From CAVXFL01 sp963761015 (GTDB taxonomy: Bacteria > Pseudomonadota > Alphaproteobacteria > Acetobacterales > Acetobacteraceae), in the NCBI GenBank assembly GCA_963761015.1, contig CAVXFL010000022.1, positions 138,785-202,784 of the forward strand: a DNA stretch of 64,000 nt, read 5' to 3'. The notes under the pieces were generated by a model. It saw only the letters and a program-made list of their open reading frames with translations, searched no databases and had not been told where the DNA came from. Numbering within the stretch: position 1 is the stretch's first letter; the number at the start of each line of letters is the position of its first letter. This document shows, piece after piece, positions 18,275 through 26,282 of the stretch. Made by a program: the position numbers and the translations under genes.

Positions 18275-19972
18275 CTACGCCCGACGCAACTCGGCCGCGG
18301 CCGGCGACCCGGCCCCCGCCCGCGCCTGCTCTTCCTCGATCAGTTCGCGTTTCGACAATTTGCCCACGTTCGTGCGCGGCAGCGCCGCGCGGATTTCCAA
18401 TGCGCTCGGCAATTCGTGCCGACCCAGCTTGTCGGCAAGAAACGCGCGCAAATCCTCCAAGGTCAGCTCGGGCGCGCCCTCGCGCAGCTTGACGAACGCC
18501 TTGGCCGCCTGGCCGCGATATGCGTCGGCGATGCCGATGACGATCGCCTCTTCCACATGCGGGTGCTCGTAGACCGCCTGCTCGATCATGCCCGGATACA
18601 CGTTGAAGCCGCCGGAAATGATCATGTCCTTCTTGCGATCGACGAGATAGAAGCAGCCATTCTCGTCGCTATATCCGACATCGCCGGTCAGCAGGAAGCC
18701 GTCGACGAACGCCGCGGCCGTTTCCTCGGGGCGCTTCCAGTATCCATGGGTGACGTTCGGCCCCTTGATGCGGATCTCGCCCTTTTCGCCCGCCTGCAGC
18801 ACCCGGCGCGGGTCGTCGAGCGCCACGATGTCCATCTCGATCCCCGGCAGCGGCACGCCGATCAACCCGGGCGCGTTCGCTTGTCCGGGCAGCAGCGCGG
18901 TTCCGGCTGGCGAGGTCTCGGTCATGCCCCAGCCGCCGCCCAGCCGATGGCCCGTCAGCTTCTCCAGCCGCTCCGCCACCTCCGTCGGCATCGGCGCGCC
19001 GCCCGAACCGATGGAGCGTAGCGAGGACAAATCGCGCTTCTCGATGCCGGGGCACGCGGCGAGCGCGATCCACATCGTCGGCACGCCGGGAAAGCGCGTG
19101 GCGCGCTTCTGTTCGATATCGCGTAGCGTCGTGTTCAGATCGAAGCGTGGACGCAACATGATTTCGACGCCGTGCTTCAACCCGCGCAGCAGCACCGTCG
19201 TCAGGGCGTAGATGTGGAACAGTGGCAGCACGCCGATCACCGTCTCGTCGGCCGCCAGTTCTTGCCCCGCGCCCGGAGCCCAGGCGTCATAGATCGACAC
19301 CGCCGCGGTCAGGTTGGCATGGCTGAGCATGGCGGCGCGCGGCAGGCCCGTGGTGCCGCCGGTGTATTGCAAGAGCGCGGTATCCCCGGGCGAAACGCGC
19401 GGCCACTCGGCGGGAACCGGCACCTCGGCCAGTGCGGCGACGCTTTGCACACCGGGCAGCGTGGGCAGCGGTAAGCGCGGGATCGGACCGGGACCGAAGG
19501 CTTCATCCTCGCCCACGAGCAGATGGTCGATGACGCCATCCGCCAACAATTGCTGCGCGTTGGGCAGCATGGCGGCGAAATCGGTGGTGATGAGGACCCG
19601 TGCCTCGCTGTCCTCGAGCTTGCGCCGCAGCGCGCGTACCGGGTCGAGCGGGCTCAGATGCACCACGCGCGCGCCCAGACGCAGCACGGCGAACAAGCCG
19701 ATCGGATGATAGGGCGTGTTCGGCAGATAGAGCGCCGCCGACGTGTTCGGGCCGATGCCGAGGCGCGCCAGCCCGGCGGCCACCCGGTTCACCTGCTCGC
19801 CCAGATCGCCATAGCTGATGCGATGACCGTTGTACTCGATGGCGATCCGGTCCGAGAAACTCGCGGTCGCCCGGTCGAGCAGCGCGCCCAAGGTCGATGT
19901 CTCGATCGGCGCGTCCCAACTCACGCCCGGCGGGTAGGACCGCTCCCAGGGGAACGGCCTTGCAGCGGTCAT
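18275..19972 (-). CDS. fadD: Long-chain fatty acid-CoA ligase (AMP-binding)
   Basis: A 565-residue ANL-superfamily acyl-CoA synthetase, starting at ATG 19972 inside the stop region of the upstream gene (4-bp ATGA overlap). Motifs: YTGGTTGLPRAAMLSH (A3/P-loop), WGMTETSPAG (A5), GYWKRPEETAAAF, LLTGDVGYSDENG (A7), DRKKDMIISGGFNVYP (A8) and the C-terminal catalytic lysine region PRTNVGKLSKREL. The usual lysine of the P-loop (GxxKGA) is replaced by Arg. It activates a carboxylic acid substrate for the downstream dehydrogenases. Confidence 0.9.
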   Translation of the reverse strand: MTAARPFPWERSYPPGVSWDAPIETSTLGALLDRATASFSDRIAIEYNGHRISYGDLGEQVNRVAAGLARLGIGPNTSAALYLPNTPYHPIGLFAVLRLGARVVHLSPLDPVRALRRKLEDSEARVLITTDFAAMLPNAQQLLADGVIDHLLVGEDEAFGPGPIPRLPLPTLPGVQSVAALAEVPVPAEWPRVSPGDTALLQYTGGTTGLPRAAMLSHANLTAAVSIYDAWAPGAGQELAADETVIGVLPLFHIYALTTVLLRGLKHGVEIMLRPRFDLNTTLRDIEQKRATRFPGVPTMWIALAACPGIEKRDLSSLRSIGSGGAPMPTEVAERLEKLTGHRLGGGWGMTETSPAGTALLPGQANAPGLIGVPLPGIEMDIVALDDPRRVLQAGEKGEIRIKGPNVTHGYWKRPEETAAAFVDGFLLTGDVGYSDENGCFYLVDRKKDMIISGGFNVYPGMIEQAVYEHPHVEEAIVIGIADAYRGQAAKAFVKLREGAPELTLEDLRAFLADKLGRHELPSALEIRAALPRTNVGKLSKRELIEEEQARAGAGSPAAAELRRA

Positions 19973-22086
19973 GCGCCGGCCTTTCCCGCTTGCAGCGAGC
20001 CGAAGCCCTGGCCCTCGGCGGCGAGCTTCGCCAACAGCGGCGCGGGCGCGAGCGTGGGGTCGTCCTGGTGCTCGGCATAATGCGCCAGCCGGTCGCGGAT
20101 CGTGGCGAGTCCGACCTGATCGGCGTAGAACATCGGGCCGCCGCGCCAGACCGGCCAGCCGTAGCCGTAGATCCAGATGATGTCGATGTCGCCCGGCCGC
20201 GCGGCGATACCCTCCTGCAGAATGCGCGCGCCCTCGTTGATCATCGGGTAGATCATGCGTTCGAGGATTTCGTCGCGCGAAATCGTCCGCCTTGCTACGC
20301 CGGCCTGCGCCGAGGCGGCGACCACGATGCGCTCCACCTCGGGGTCGGGCGTCGGGGTGCGCGAGCCGGATTCGTAGCGGTAGTAGCCGGCCCCGGTCTT
20401 CTGGCCGTAGCGCCCGGCCTCGCACAGCGCGTCGGAGACCGGCGCCTTGGTGCCGCGCGCCTTGCGGATGCGCCAACCCACGTCCAGCCCGGCCAGATCG
20501 CCCATGGCGAACGGCCCCATCGGGAAGCCGAACCCGGTGACGACCGCGTCCACCTCCTGCGGCAGCGCGCCTTCGAGCAGCAGCCGCTCGGCCTGAATGG
20601 AGCGGCGAGCCAGCATCCGGTTGCCGACGAACCCGTCGCACACGCCGACCACGGCGACCACCTTGCCGATCCGCTTGCCGACGGCGATGGCGGTGGCCAG
20701 CGCCTCGTGCGAGGTTGCTCGCCCACGCACGATCTCCAGCAGCTTCATCACGTTCGCCGGGCTGAAGAAGTGCATGCCGAGCACGTCTTGCGGGCGCTTC
20801 GTTGCGCGCGCGATCTCGTTCACGTCGAGCGTCGAGGTGTTGGTTGCCAGCAGCGCGCCCGGCTTCGCCACCCGGTCGAGGTCGGCGAACACGCGCTTCT
20901 TCAGCTCCATTTCCTCGAACACCGCCTCGATGACGATGTCGCCCTGCGCCACGGCGGCAAAATCCGTGGTGCCCTGGATCAGCGCCATGCGCTTGTCCAG
21001 TTCGGGGGCGGCCATGCTGCCGCGGGAGATGGCGGTCTTGTAGTTGCCGGCTACACGGTCGAGGCCGCGCGTCAGCGCCGCCGCTTCCGCTTCGACGACG
21101 CTGACCGGGATGCCGACATTGGCGAAGCACATCGCAATGCCGCCGCCCATCGTGCCGGCGCCGATCACCACGGCGCGCTCGACCCGGCGCGACTTCACCC
21201 CCGCCGGCATGTCGGGCACCTTCTGCGCCTCGCGCTCGGCGAAGAAGGCGTGCCGCTGCGCCTTGGATTCCGCGCTGGTCACGAGTTCCATGAACAGGCG
21301 GTGCTCGGTTTTCAGCCCCTCCTCGAACGGCTGCTCGACCGCCGCGCGCACGGCTTCGACCACCGCCTGGGGCGCGCGCAATCCGCGCGAACGTCGCAGC
21401 AGCGGTTCCGCCGCCTTGGCGATCAGGTCCGGGTTGCCGCGCGCCTCGGCGATCTTGTCTTCGATGTCGCGCACCCGGCGCAGCGACCGCTTCTCGTCAA
21501 TCACTTTGCGCGCGAACGCGACCGCCTGGGCCAGGAACTCGGGGCCTTCGAATACCGCGTCGATCAGCCCGGCCGCGCGCGCCTCGGCCGCGGGCACGGG
21601 GTCGCCGGAAACGATCATCTTCAGCGCCCGCTCCACGCCGGCGAGCCGCGGCGTGCGCTGGGTACCGCCGGCACCGGGCAGGATGCCGAGCTTGATTTCG
21701 GGCAGCCCAACGCGCGCGGTGGGGGCGGCCACACGCCAGTGGCAGCCGAGCGCCAGCTCGAACCCGCCGCCGAAGGCGAGCCCGCCGAGCGCCGCCACGA
21801 CCGGTTTCGGCATCCCCTCCAGCGCTTCGATGATTTCGCCGAGCATCGGCGAGCGCCGCTGTCCACCAAACTCGGTGATGTCCGCGCCCGCGGAGAAAAC
21901 GCGATCCGTGCCGGTCAGCACCACCGCCTGCACGCGGGCGTCGTCGCGCGCCTGGGTCAGCGCCTGCATGATGCCTTCGCGCAGGCGCTGGCCGAGCGCG
22001 TTCACGGGCGGGTTGTCCATGACGATGAGCGCGATCCGGCCGCCGTCTTCCGGCCGTATGTCGACCACCGGATTGCTGCTGCTCAT
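19969..22086 (-). CDS. Multifunctional enoyl-CoA hydratase / 3-hydroxyacyl-CoA dehydrogenase
   Basis: A 705-residue fusion carrying out hydration and NAD-dependent dehydrogenation in beta-oxidation. Residues 1-190 form a crotonase domain (MDNPPVNALGQ, FSAGADITEF, the oxyanion-hole segment GGLAFGGGFELALGCHWRVA, and ILPGAGGTQRTPRL). From about residue 300 comes the Rossmann domain (VIGAGTMGGGIAMCFANVG), then FFSPANVMKLLEIVRG with the catalytic His of the dehydrogenase, and two C-terminal dehydrogenase domains. It is the first gene of the operon. ATG 22086 is preceded by GGGGAGGG. Confidence 0.93.
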   Translation of the reverse strand: MSSSNPVVDIRPEDGGRIALIVMDNPPVNALGQRLREGIMQALTQARDDARVQAVVLTGTDRVFSAGADITEFGGQRRSPMLGEIIEALEGMPKPVVAALGGLAFGGGFELALGCHWRVAAPTARVGLPEIKLGILPGAGGTQRTPRLAGVERALKMIVSGDPVPAAEARAAGLIDAVFEGPEFLAQAVAFARKVIDEKRSLRRVRDIEDKIAEARGNPDLIAKAAEPLLRRSRGLRAPQAVVEAVRAAVEQPFEEGLKTEHRLFMELVTSAESKAQRHAFFAEREAQKVPDMPAGVKSRRVERAVVIGAGTMGGGIAMCFANVGIPVSVVEAEAAALTRGLDRVAGNYKTAISRGSMAAPELDKRMALIQGTTDFAAVAQGDIVIEAVFEEMELKKRVFADLDRVAKPGALLATNTSTLDVNEIARATKRPQDVLGMHFFSPANVMKLLEIVRGRATSHEALATAIAVGKRIGKVVAVVGVCDGFVGNRMLARRSIQAERLLLEGALPQEVDAVVTGFGFPMGPFAMGDLAGLDVGWRIRKARGTKAPVSDALCEAGRYGQKTGAGYYRYESGSRTPTPDPEVERIVVAASAQAGVARRTISRDEILERMIYPMINEGARILQEGIAARPGDIDIIWIYGYGWPVWRGGPMFYADQVGLATIRDRLAHYAEHQDDPTLAPAPLLAKLAAEGQGFGSLQAGKAGA

Positions 22087-22544
22087 GCGCCTTGCCCTCC
22101 CCTTGTTCGGACCCCGGCGGCCCGGAGATGCCGGCCTCGCGTCCGCCAGGCCGTTCGGGGGGCGAGATCGCTGCCACCCCACGCCCGACCACATAGCAGC
22201 TTCTTGTGACGCCCGCACGGCCGGTTCCCGGACGGCGGTTTGCCGCTCTGGACGCGGGGCATGGCGGAGGGTCTTCGTCGCCATTGCACACCCTCTCCAT
22301 TCCATTACGCACCGGAGTTGCGCAACAGAAAAGTCGTTTGCTTTCAGTGCTCTGATTTTGTTCCGAAAGTCTTGCAGACCGTGTGAAAACGAGGTCGTCA
22401 GCACCAGCCACGCAATATTCTATCGTGAGTGATCCTTGGGCGACACGAAAAATTTAACACGGCGCCGCTGCGACGCAGCAAGTTTGCTCGTTGCCGTTAC
22501 GGCACGGAGTTTTCACACGGTCTGCTTGAGTTTTGCAATGCCGG
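22087..22544. other. AT-richer intergenic region upstream of the beta-oxidation operon
   Basis: 458 bp between the leftward multifunctional-enzyme start and the stop of the leftward AbiEii-like gene. It should carry the operon promoter near 22090-22370. The right part (22320-22530) is clearly richer in A/T than the surrounding DNA and contains the 17-bp inverted repeats listed separately, suggesting foreign DNA. No open frame is convincing. Confidence 0.45.
22374..22525. repeat. Perfect 17-bp inverted repeats enclosing a 118-bp segment
   Basis: GCAGACCGTGTGAAAAC at 22374-22390 recurs exactly in reverse complement, GTTTTCACACGGTCTGC, at 22509-22525. The two are separated by 118 bp with no gene. 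Immediate flanks do not match, so the repeat boundaries are sharp. This is the geometry of a miniature inverted-repeat element or of the ends of a decayed insertion; no target-site duplication is obvious. It adjoins the 3' end of the AbiEii-like gene. Confidence 0.7.
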
Positions 22545-23366
22545 CTATGGATTCGGCTTGCCGTAACGCTCGAGCATGGCGTGTGAGATTTCGGGGGACG
22601 ACGGCCATAGGCCACGCGGCGCACCGGGGTTGCGCCGATACTTGTCGAGCGCAGCCACGTCCGGCTGCACGGGCGTGTCGCCGTCCATGAAGATTACACC
22701 CACGGCGTCGCTCGGCAGCTTGGCAATGAAGCCCTCGGCGTCCTCGATCATGCGGCGGATCCGGCGGTGCAATGCGCGCACGTCTACCGGTTGCTCGGTC
22801 GCCAACACTTGAAACTCCTCTGCCGTGAAACGGCTGTGCCGCGTGATCTCGGCCAGCATTTCCTCCGGCGTAGTGCCGGGAAACTTGCCGACTGCCGCGG
22901 CGACGACGGCACCAAGCGGCAAAATATTATCGTAAATCGTGACAAGATCGACAATGTCGCGCGGCACTCTGCGATCTGCCGCCGCTGACGCCTTGTTGGT
23001 TGCGAGGTCAACCGGATGCAGGACATAGCCAAACAGTTCGTCCGGCTGGGTCGGGAAAAACCGGAAAGCGGAGTCCGTCACCCACTCCAGCTGCATCTGC
23101 TCGCCGTTTTTTTCGACAGCCGCCTCGTGCTTCCCGGTGCGTTGGATTGGCGACCATGTGATTGTGTAACCGGCGGCGGCGAGCACGGCCGCATCCGCCT
23201 TGACGGCGCTATCTTGCCTCGCGGCGGAGTCATGGGACATGTCAATGGCGCGCGAAAAGCGCGGGCGTTGTCGGTTGATGGCTATGCCGCCCGCGATGTA
23301 GCTGTCGGGGCGGCGCTGGGCGGCCAACAGCCGCAACACGTCCGATTGGAACTTAGTGATGGGCAC
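22545..23366 (-). CDS. AbiEii/AbiGii-type nucleotidyltransferase (putative toxin)
   Basis: A 273-residue protein starting at GTG 23366, 14 bp inside the end of its small upstream partner. It resembles AbiEii/AbiGii nucleotidyltransferases: SYIAGGIAINRQRPRFSRAID is the GG...DxD-type nucleotide-binding motif, followed by the HEAAVEKNGEQMQLEWV strand and the helix region HPVDLATNKASAAADRRVPRDIVDL, which matches the lysine/aspartate block of this family. In type IV toxin-antitoxin systems such enzymes modify tRNA or other targets. Visibly lower GC than neighbours suggests acquisition. A pure housekeeping role cannot be excluded. Confidence 0.72.
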   Translation of the reverse strand: MPITKFQSDVLRLLAAQRRPDSYIAGGIAINRQRPRFSRAIDMSHDSAARQDSAVKADAAVLAAAGYTITWSPIQRTGKHEAAVEKNGEQMQLEWVTDSAFRFFPTQPDELFGYVLHPVDLATNKASAAADRRVPRDIVDLVTIYDNILPLGAVVAAAVGKFPGTTPEEMLAEITRHSRFTAEEFQVLATEQPVDVRALHRRIRRMIEDAEGFIAKLPSDAVGVIFMDGDTPVQPDVAALDKYRRNPGAPRGLWPSSPEISHAMLERYGKPNP

Positions 23367-23571
23367 GGCAAAGCTCTTCGATGCGCTCCGCGAGCCTCCG
23401 TCCTTCCATGCGGCCATGCGTGCGCAAGGCCTGGGTGATCGCCAAGGCGTCGGCTGGGGTCGGCTGCTTGACCGGGCGCATGTTCCATAGCGCGCGCGTG
23501 CCATACTCGGCGAAGGCGCGACGATAGAGGATCGCGAGGTCTTCTTCTGGCGGTGATGGCGCTGCGTTCAT
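23353..23571 (-). CDS. Small partner of the AbiEii-like protein (putative antitoxin)
   Basis: A 72-residue, mostly helical protein (MNAAPSPPEEDLAILYRRAF ... GTRALWNMRPVKQPTPADAL ... HGRMEGRRLAERIEELCRAHH). ATG 23571 has a TTGGAG ribosome-binding site. Its last 14 bases overlap the nucleotidyltransferase gene, which starts in another frame, so translation is coupled. Gene order (small gene first) and coupling are typical of toxin-antitoxin pairs, but the protein lacks the winged-helix domain of canonical AbiEi. I do not recognise a named family. Confidence 0.6.
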   Translation of the reverse strand: MNAAPSPPEEDLAILYRRAFAEYGTRALWNMRPVKQPTPADALAITQALRTHGRMEGRRLAERIEELCRAHH

Positions 23572-23677
23572 AGCCGCTCCAAGGTAGCACAGTTTAGTTC
23601 CTGGCCTCCGGCTTGAGGATGGAGCCTCGACGGGCCTACGTAGGGCGTAGGGACGCACCAAGAAAGCAGAAAACCCG

Positions 23678-25063
23678 ATGACCAGCCCCGCCGACCTGAC
23701 CGCGGTCGAGCTTCTCGCCGCCTACCGCTCCAGGCAGCTTTCTCCAGTCGAGGTCACCGTGGCGGTGCTGGCCCGTATTGCCGCGCTGGAGCCGAAGCTG
23801 CACGCGACCTATGCCCTCGACCCGGACGGCGCGCGCAAGGCGGCGCGGTCTTCGGAGCAGCGCTGGCAGCGCGGTGAGCCCGCGGGCGCGCTGGACGGCG
23901 TGCCGGTCACCATCAAGGAGAACATCGCCACCGAGGGCACGCCAACGCCGCTCGGCACCGCGGCCACCATTCTTGCCCCGGCGGCAACGGATGCGCCACC
24001 CGCCGCGCGGGTGCGCGAGGCCGGGGCGGTCATCCTCGGCAAGACCACCATGCCGGATTACGGCATGCTGTCCTCCGGGCTTTCCAGCTTCCATCCGCTC
24101 ACGCGCAATCCCTGGGACCTGACGCGCAACCCCGGCGGGTCCAGCGCCGGAGCCGCCGCCGCGGCGGCGGCCGGCTACGGGCCGCTGCATGTCGGCACCG
24201 ATATCGGCGGCTCGGTCCGGCTGCCCGCCGGCTGGTGCGGCGTGGTCGGGCTGAAGCCGAGCTTCGGGCGGGTGCCGATCGACCCGCCCTATTTCGGCCG
24301 CGTCGCCGGCCCGATTACGCGCACCGTCGCCGACGCCGCGCTGCTCATGCGGGTGCTGTCCCGCCCCGATGCGCGCGACCACATGAGCCTGCCGCCTGCC
24401 GAGATCGCGTGGGGAGAACTCCACCGCGAGCCGAAGGGCCTGAAAATCGGCCTGCTGCTCGACATCGGCGTCGGGCTGCCGCCCGAGCCGGCGGTGCGGG
24501 CCGCCGTGGAGGCCGCCGCGCGCGCCTTCGCCGATGCGGGCGCCATCGTCGAGCCGGTGCCGCCGTTTCTCACCCGCGCGATGCTGGACGGGCTCGACAC
24601 GTTCTGGCGCGTGCGCGCCTGGTCCGATATCGGCGCCTTGCCGCCGGAGCGGCGCGCGAAGGTGCTGCCCTATATCCGCGAATGGGCGGAGGGCGGCGCG
24701 GATCGGCCGGGGCTCGACGTGTTCCGCGGCTTCAACCAGAGCGTCGAGATGCGCGCCGCCACGCTCGCCGCCTGCCGGGGATTCGATGTCGTGTTCTCGC
24801 CCACGGCGCCCGTTCCGGCCTTCGCCGCCGAACGCGCCTCGCCTGTCGACGATCCGGCGCGGCCGTTCGAGCACATCTGCTTCACGGTGCCCTTCAACAT
24901 GTCCGAGCAGCCGGCGATCTCGGTCAACTGCGGCTACACGAGCGGCGGGCTGCCGATCGGATTACAGATCGTTGGCCAGCGTTTCGACGATTTGGGCGTG
25001 CTGCAGGTCGCGCGCACCTGGGAGGTGTTGCGGCCCGAGCAACGGCCTTGGCCGACGCCTTAG
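23678..25063 (+). CDS. Amidase (amidase-signature family)
   Basis: A 461-residue amidase-signature hydrolase. The catalytic triad is readable: Lys80 (PVTIKEN), the cis-serine of the NPGGSSAG block near 155-156, and the nucleophile Ser179 in GTDIGGSVRLPA. The C-terminal FTVPFNMSEQPAISVNCG and GLPIGLQIVG segments are also typical. The absence of gatB/gatC neighbours, the length and the divergence from GatA argue for a free-standing amide hydrolase of unknown substrate. The gene begins 106 bp from the divergently oriented AbiEii-like pair. Confidence 0.88.
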   Translation: MTSPADLTAVELLAAYRSRQLSPVEVTVAVLARIAALEPKLHATYALDPDGARKAARSSEQRWQRGEPAGALDGVPVTIKENIATEGTPTPLGTAATILAPAATDAPPAARVREAGAVILGKTTMPDYGMLSSGLSSFHPLTRNPWDLTRNPGGSSAGAAAAAAAGYGPLHVGTDIGGSVRLPAGWCGVVGLKPSFGRVPIDPPYFGRVAGPITRTVADAALLMRVLSRPDARDHMSLPPAEIAWGELHREPKGLKIGLLLDIGVGLPPEPAVRAAVEAAARAFADAGAIVEPVPPFLTRAMLDGLDTFWRVRAWSDIGALPPERRAKVLPYIREWAEGGADRPGLDVFRGFNQSVEMRAATLAACRGFDVVFSPTAPVPAFAAERASPVDDPARPFEHICFTVPFNMSEQPAISVNCGYTSGGLPIGLQIVGQRFDDLGVLQVARTWEVLRPEQRPWPTP

Positions 25064-25084
25064 CAACTTTGCTTGCACCGGACG

Positions 25085-25429
25085 TTATCTCTCGCCGTTG
25101 CCGGTGTGATCGGCTTCGTCGAGGTCGGCGCCCCACATCTTTTCCAGCGCGTAGCTCGCGCGGGCACTCGGCTTGAACACGTGGACGATGATGTCGCCGG
25201 CGTCGACCAGCACCCAGTCGGCACCGCCCGCGCCTTCGATCTGCACGCGCTTGATGCCGGCCTCGCGCAGCTTCTCTTGGAGATGCGTCGCCATCGACGC
25301 GATCTGGCGGTCGGCGAAGCCGGTCGCGACGACCATGCGATCGGCGAAGGAGGCGCGGCCGGCGAGATCGAGCGCGACCACGTTTTCGGCCTTGTCGCCC
25401 TCCAGACTGTCCACGATCAGCGCCTGCAA
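25085..25429 (-). CDS. rsfS: Ribosome silencing factor RsfS (start uncertain)
   Basis: A RsfS/DUF143 protein that binds uL14 on the large ribosomal subunit and blocks subunit joining under starvation. Core motifs: LDLAGRASFADRMVVATGFADRQ and the C-terminal GADWVLVDAGDIIVHVFKP...YALEKMWG. The core begins at TTG 25429, but the frame stays open upstream for about 70 codons of Pro/Arg/Ala-rich sequence, to just after a TAA near the nadD stop, with no ATG or GTG. A GGACGGAG site lies before an ATC codon there. The real start may be a rare codon or may be obscured by an indel. It is last in proB-proA-nadD-rsfS. Confidence 0.85.
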   Translation of the reverse strand: MQALIVDSLEGDKAENVVALDLAGRASFADRMVVATGFADRQIASMATHLQEKLREAGIKRVQIEGAGGADWVLVDAGDIIVHVFKPSARASYALEKMWGADLDEADHTGNGER

Positions 25430-25638
25430 ATAGTCGAGATCCTGTTCCGGCGGATGCTGCGCGCGGACCGGCTGGAGCTTGCCGTCGGGGCCGCGGCGCG
25501 GGCCGGCGGCGACGGCCTTCTTGCGCGGCGTGCCGGGCGGGGCGGGAATCGTGGAGGCGCCGGTTCCGCGCGGGCTGGCCCGGCGCCGCGTCGTGATCGG
25601 CGCATCGGGAGGATCGGTCGGGGGTTTGCTGGCGATCG

Positions 25639-26265
25639 CTAATCTCCGTCCTTATCGCGTTGCGCCGCGGCGCGCAGCGCGGTCGCCGAACCCGGATGTT
25701 GCGCCGCCGGCAAAAAAGTCCAGGCCGGCGGGCGGGCGATGGCCAGCGCCGCCGCCGCCTCGGCGCACCGGCGCGCGTGCCGCAGCCGGTTCGCCGCCTG
25801 TCCGGCCAATGCGCTAAAGTTATAGCCGGGCCTGGGATGCACCGCGACCGGCATGTTCCGCGCGATCTGAAGCCAGCCGCGCCAGCGCGGCAGGTCGGTC
25901 AGGTTATCCGCCCCCATCAGCCACACGAAATGCGCGCGCGGGAATCGCCGCCGCAATTCGCGCAACGTGTCGACCGTGTAGCGGGTGCCGAGCCGCGCCT
26001 CGATCGCGGTCGCCACGATGCGCCGCCCGTCGGCGATGGCGCGCGCGGAGGCCAGGCGGTTCGCCAGGCCGCCCATGCCTCGTGTGGGCTTCAGCGGATT
26101 GCCTGGCGAGACCATGAGCCAGACCTGATCGAGCCGGAGCCGTTTCAGCATCTGCTCGGCGATATGGCGATGGCCGCGATGCGCCGGATTGAACGAGCCG
26201 CCCAAAATGCCGATCCGGCTCCGCCGATTGTCGCCGTGGAGCGGAATGGGGCAGGGGAGCGGCAC
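25639..26265 (-). CDS. nadD: Nicotinate-nucleotide adenylyltransferase
   Basis: About 208 residues from GTG 26265. NadD transfers AMP from ATP to nicotinate mononucleotide in NAD synthesis. The nucleotidyltransferase signature ILGGSFNPAHRGHRHIAEQ lies at residues 20-38. SPGNPLKP, the RYTVDTLRELRRRFP block and VWLMGADNLTDLPRW are also diagnostic. No in-frame stop separates it from proA as the sequence stands, because proA has a frameshift just upstream. The proA stop (26283) recovered after correction lies 18 bp before this start. Confidence 0.9.
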   Translation of the reverse strand: MPLPCPIPLHGDNRRSRIGILGGSFNPAHRGHRHIAEQMLKRLRLDQVWLMVSPGNPLKPTRGMGGLANRLASARAIADGRRIVATAIEARLGTRYTVDTLRELRRRFPRAHFVWLMGADNLTDLPRWRGWLQIARNMPVAVHPRPGYNFSALAGQAANRLRHARRCAEAAAALAIARPPAWTFLPAAQHPGSATALRAAAQRDKDGD

Positions 26266-26282
26266 ATCCTGGGGCGCGCGTT

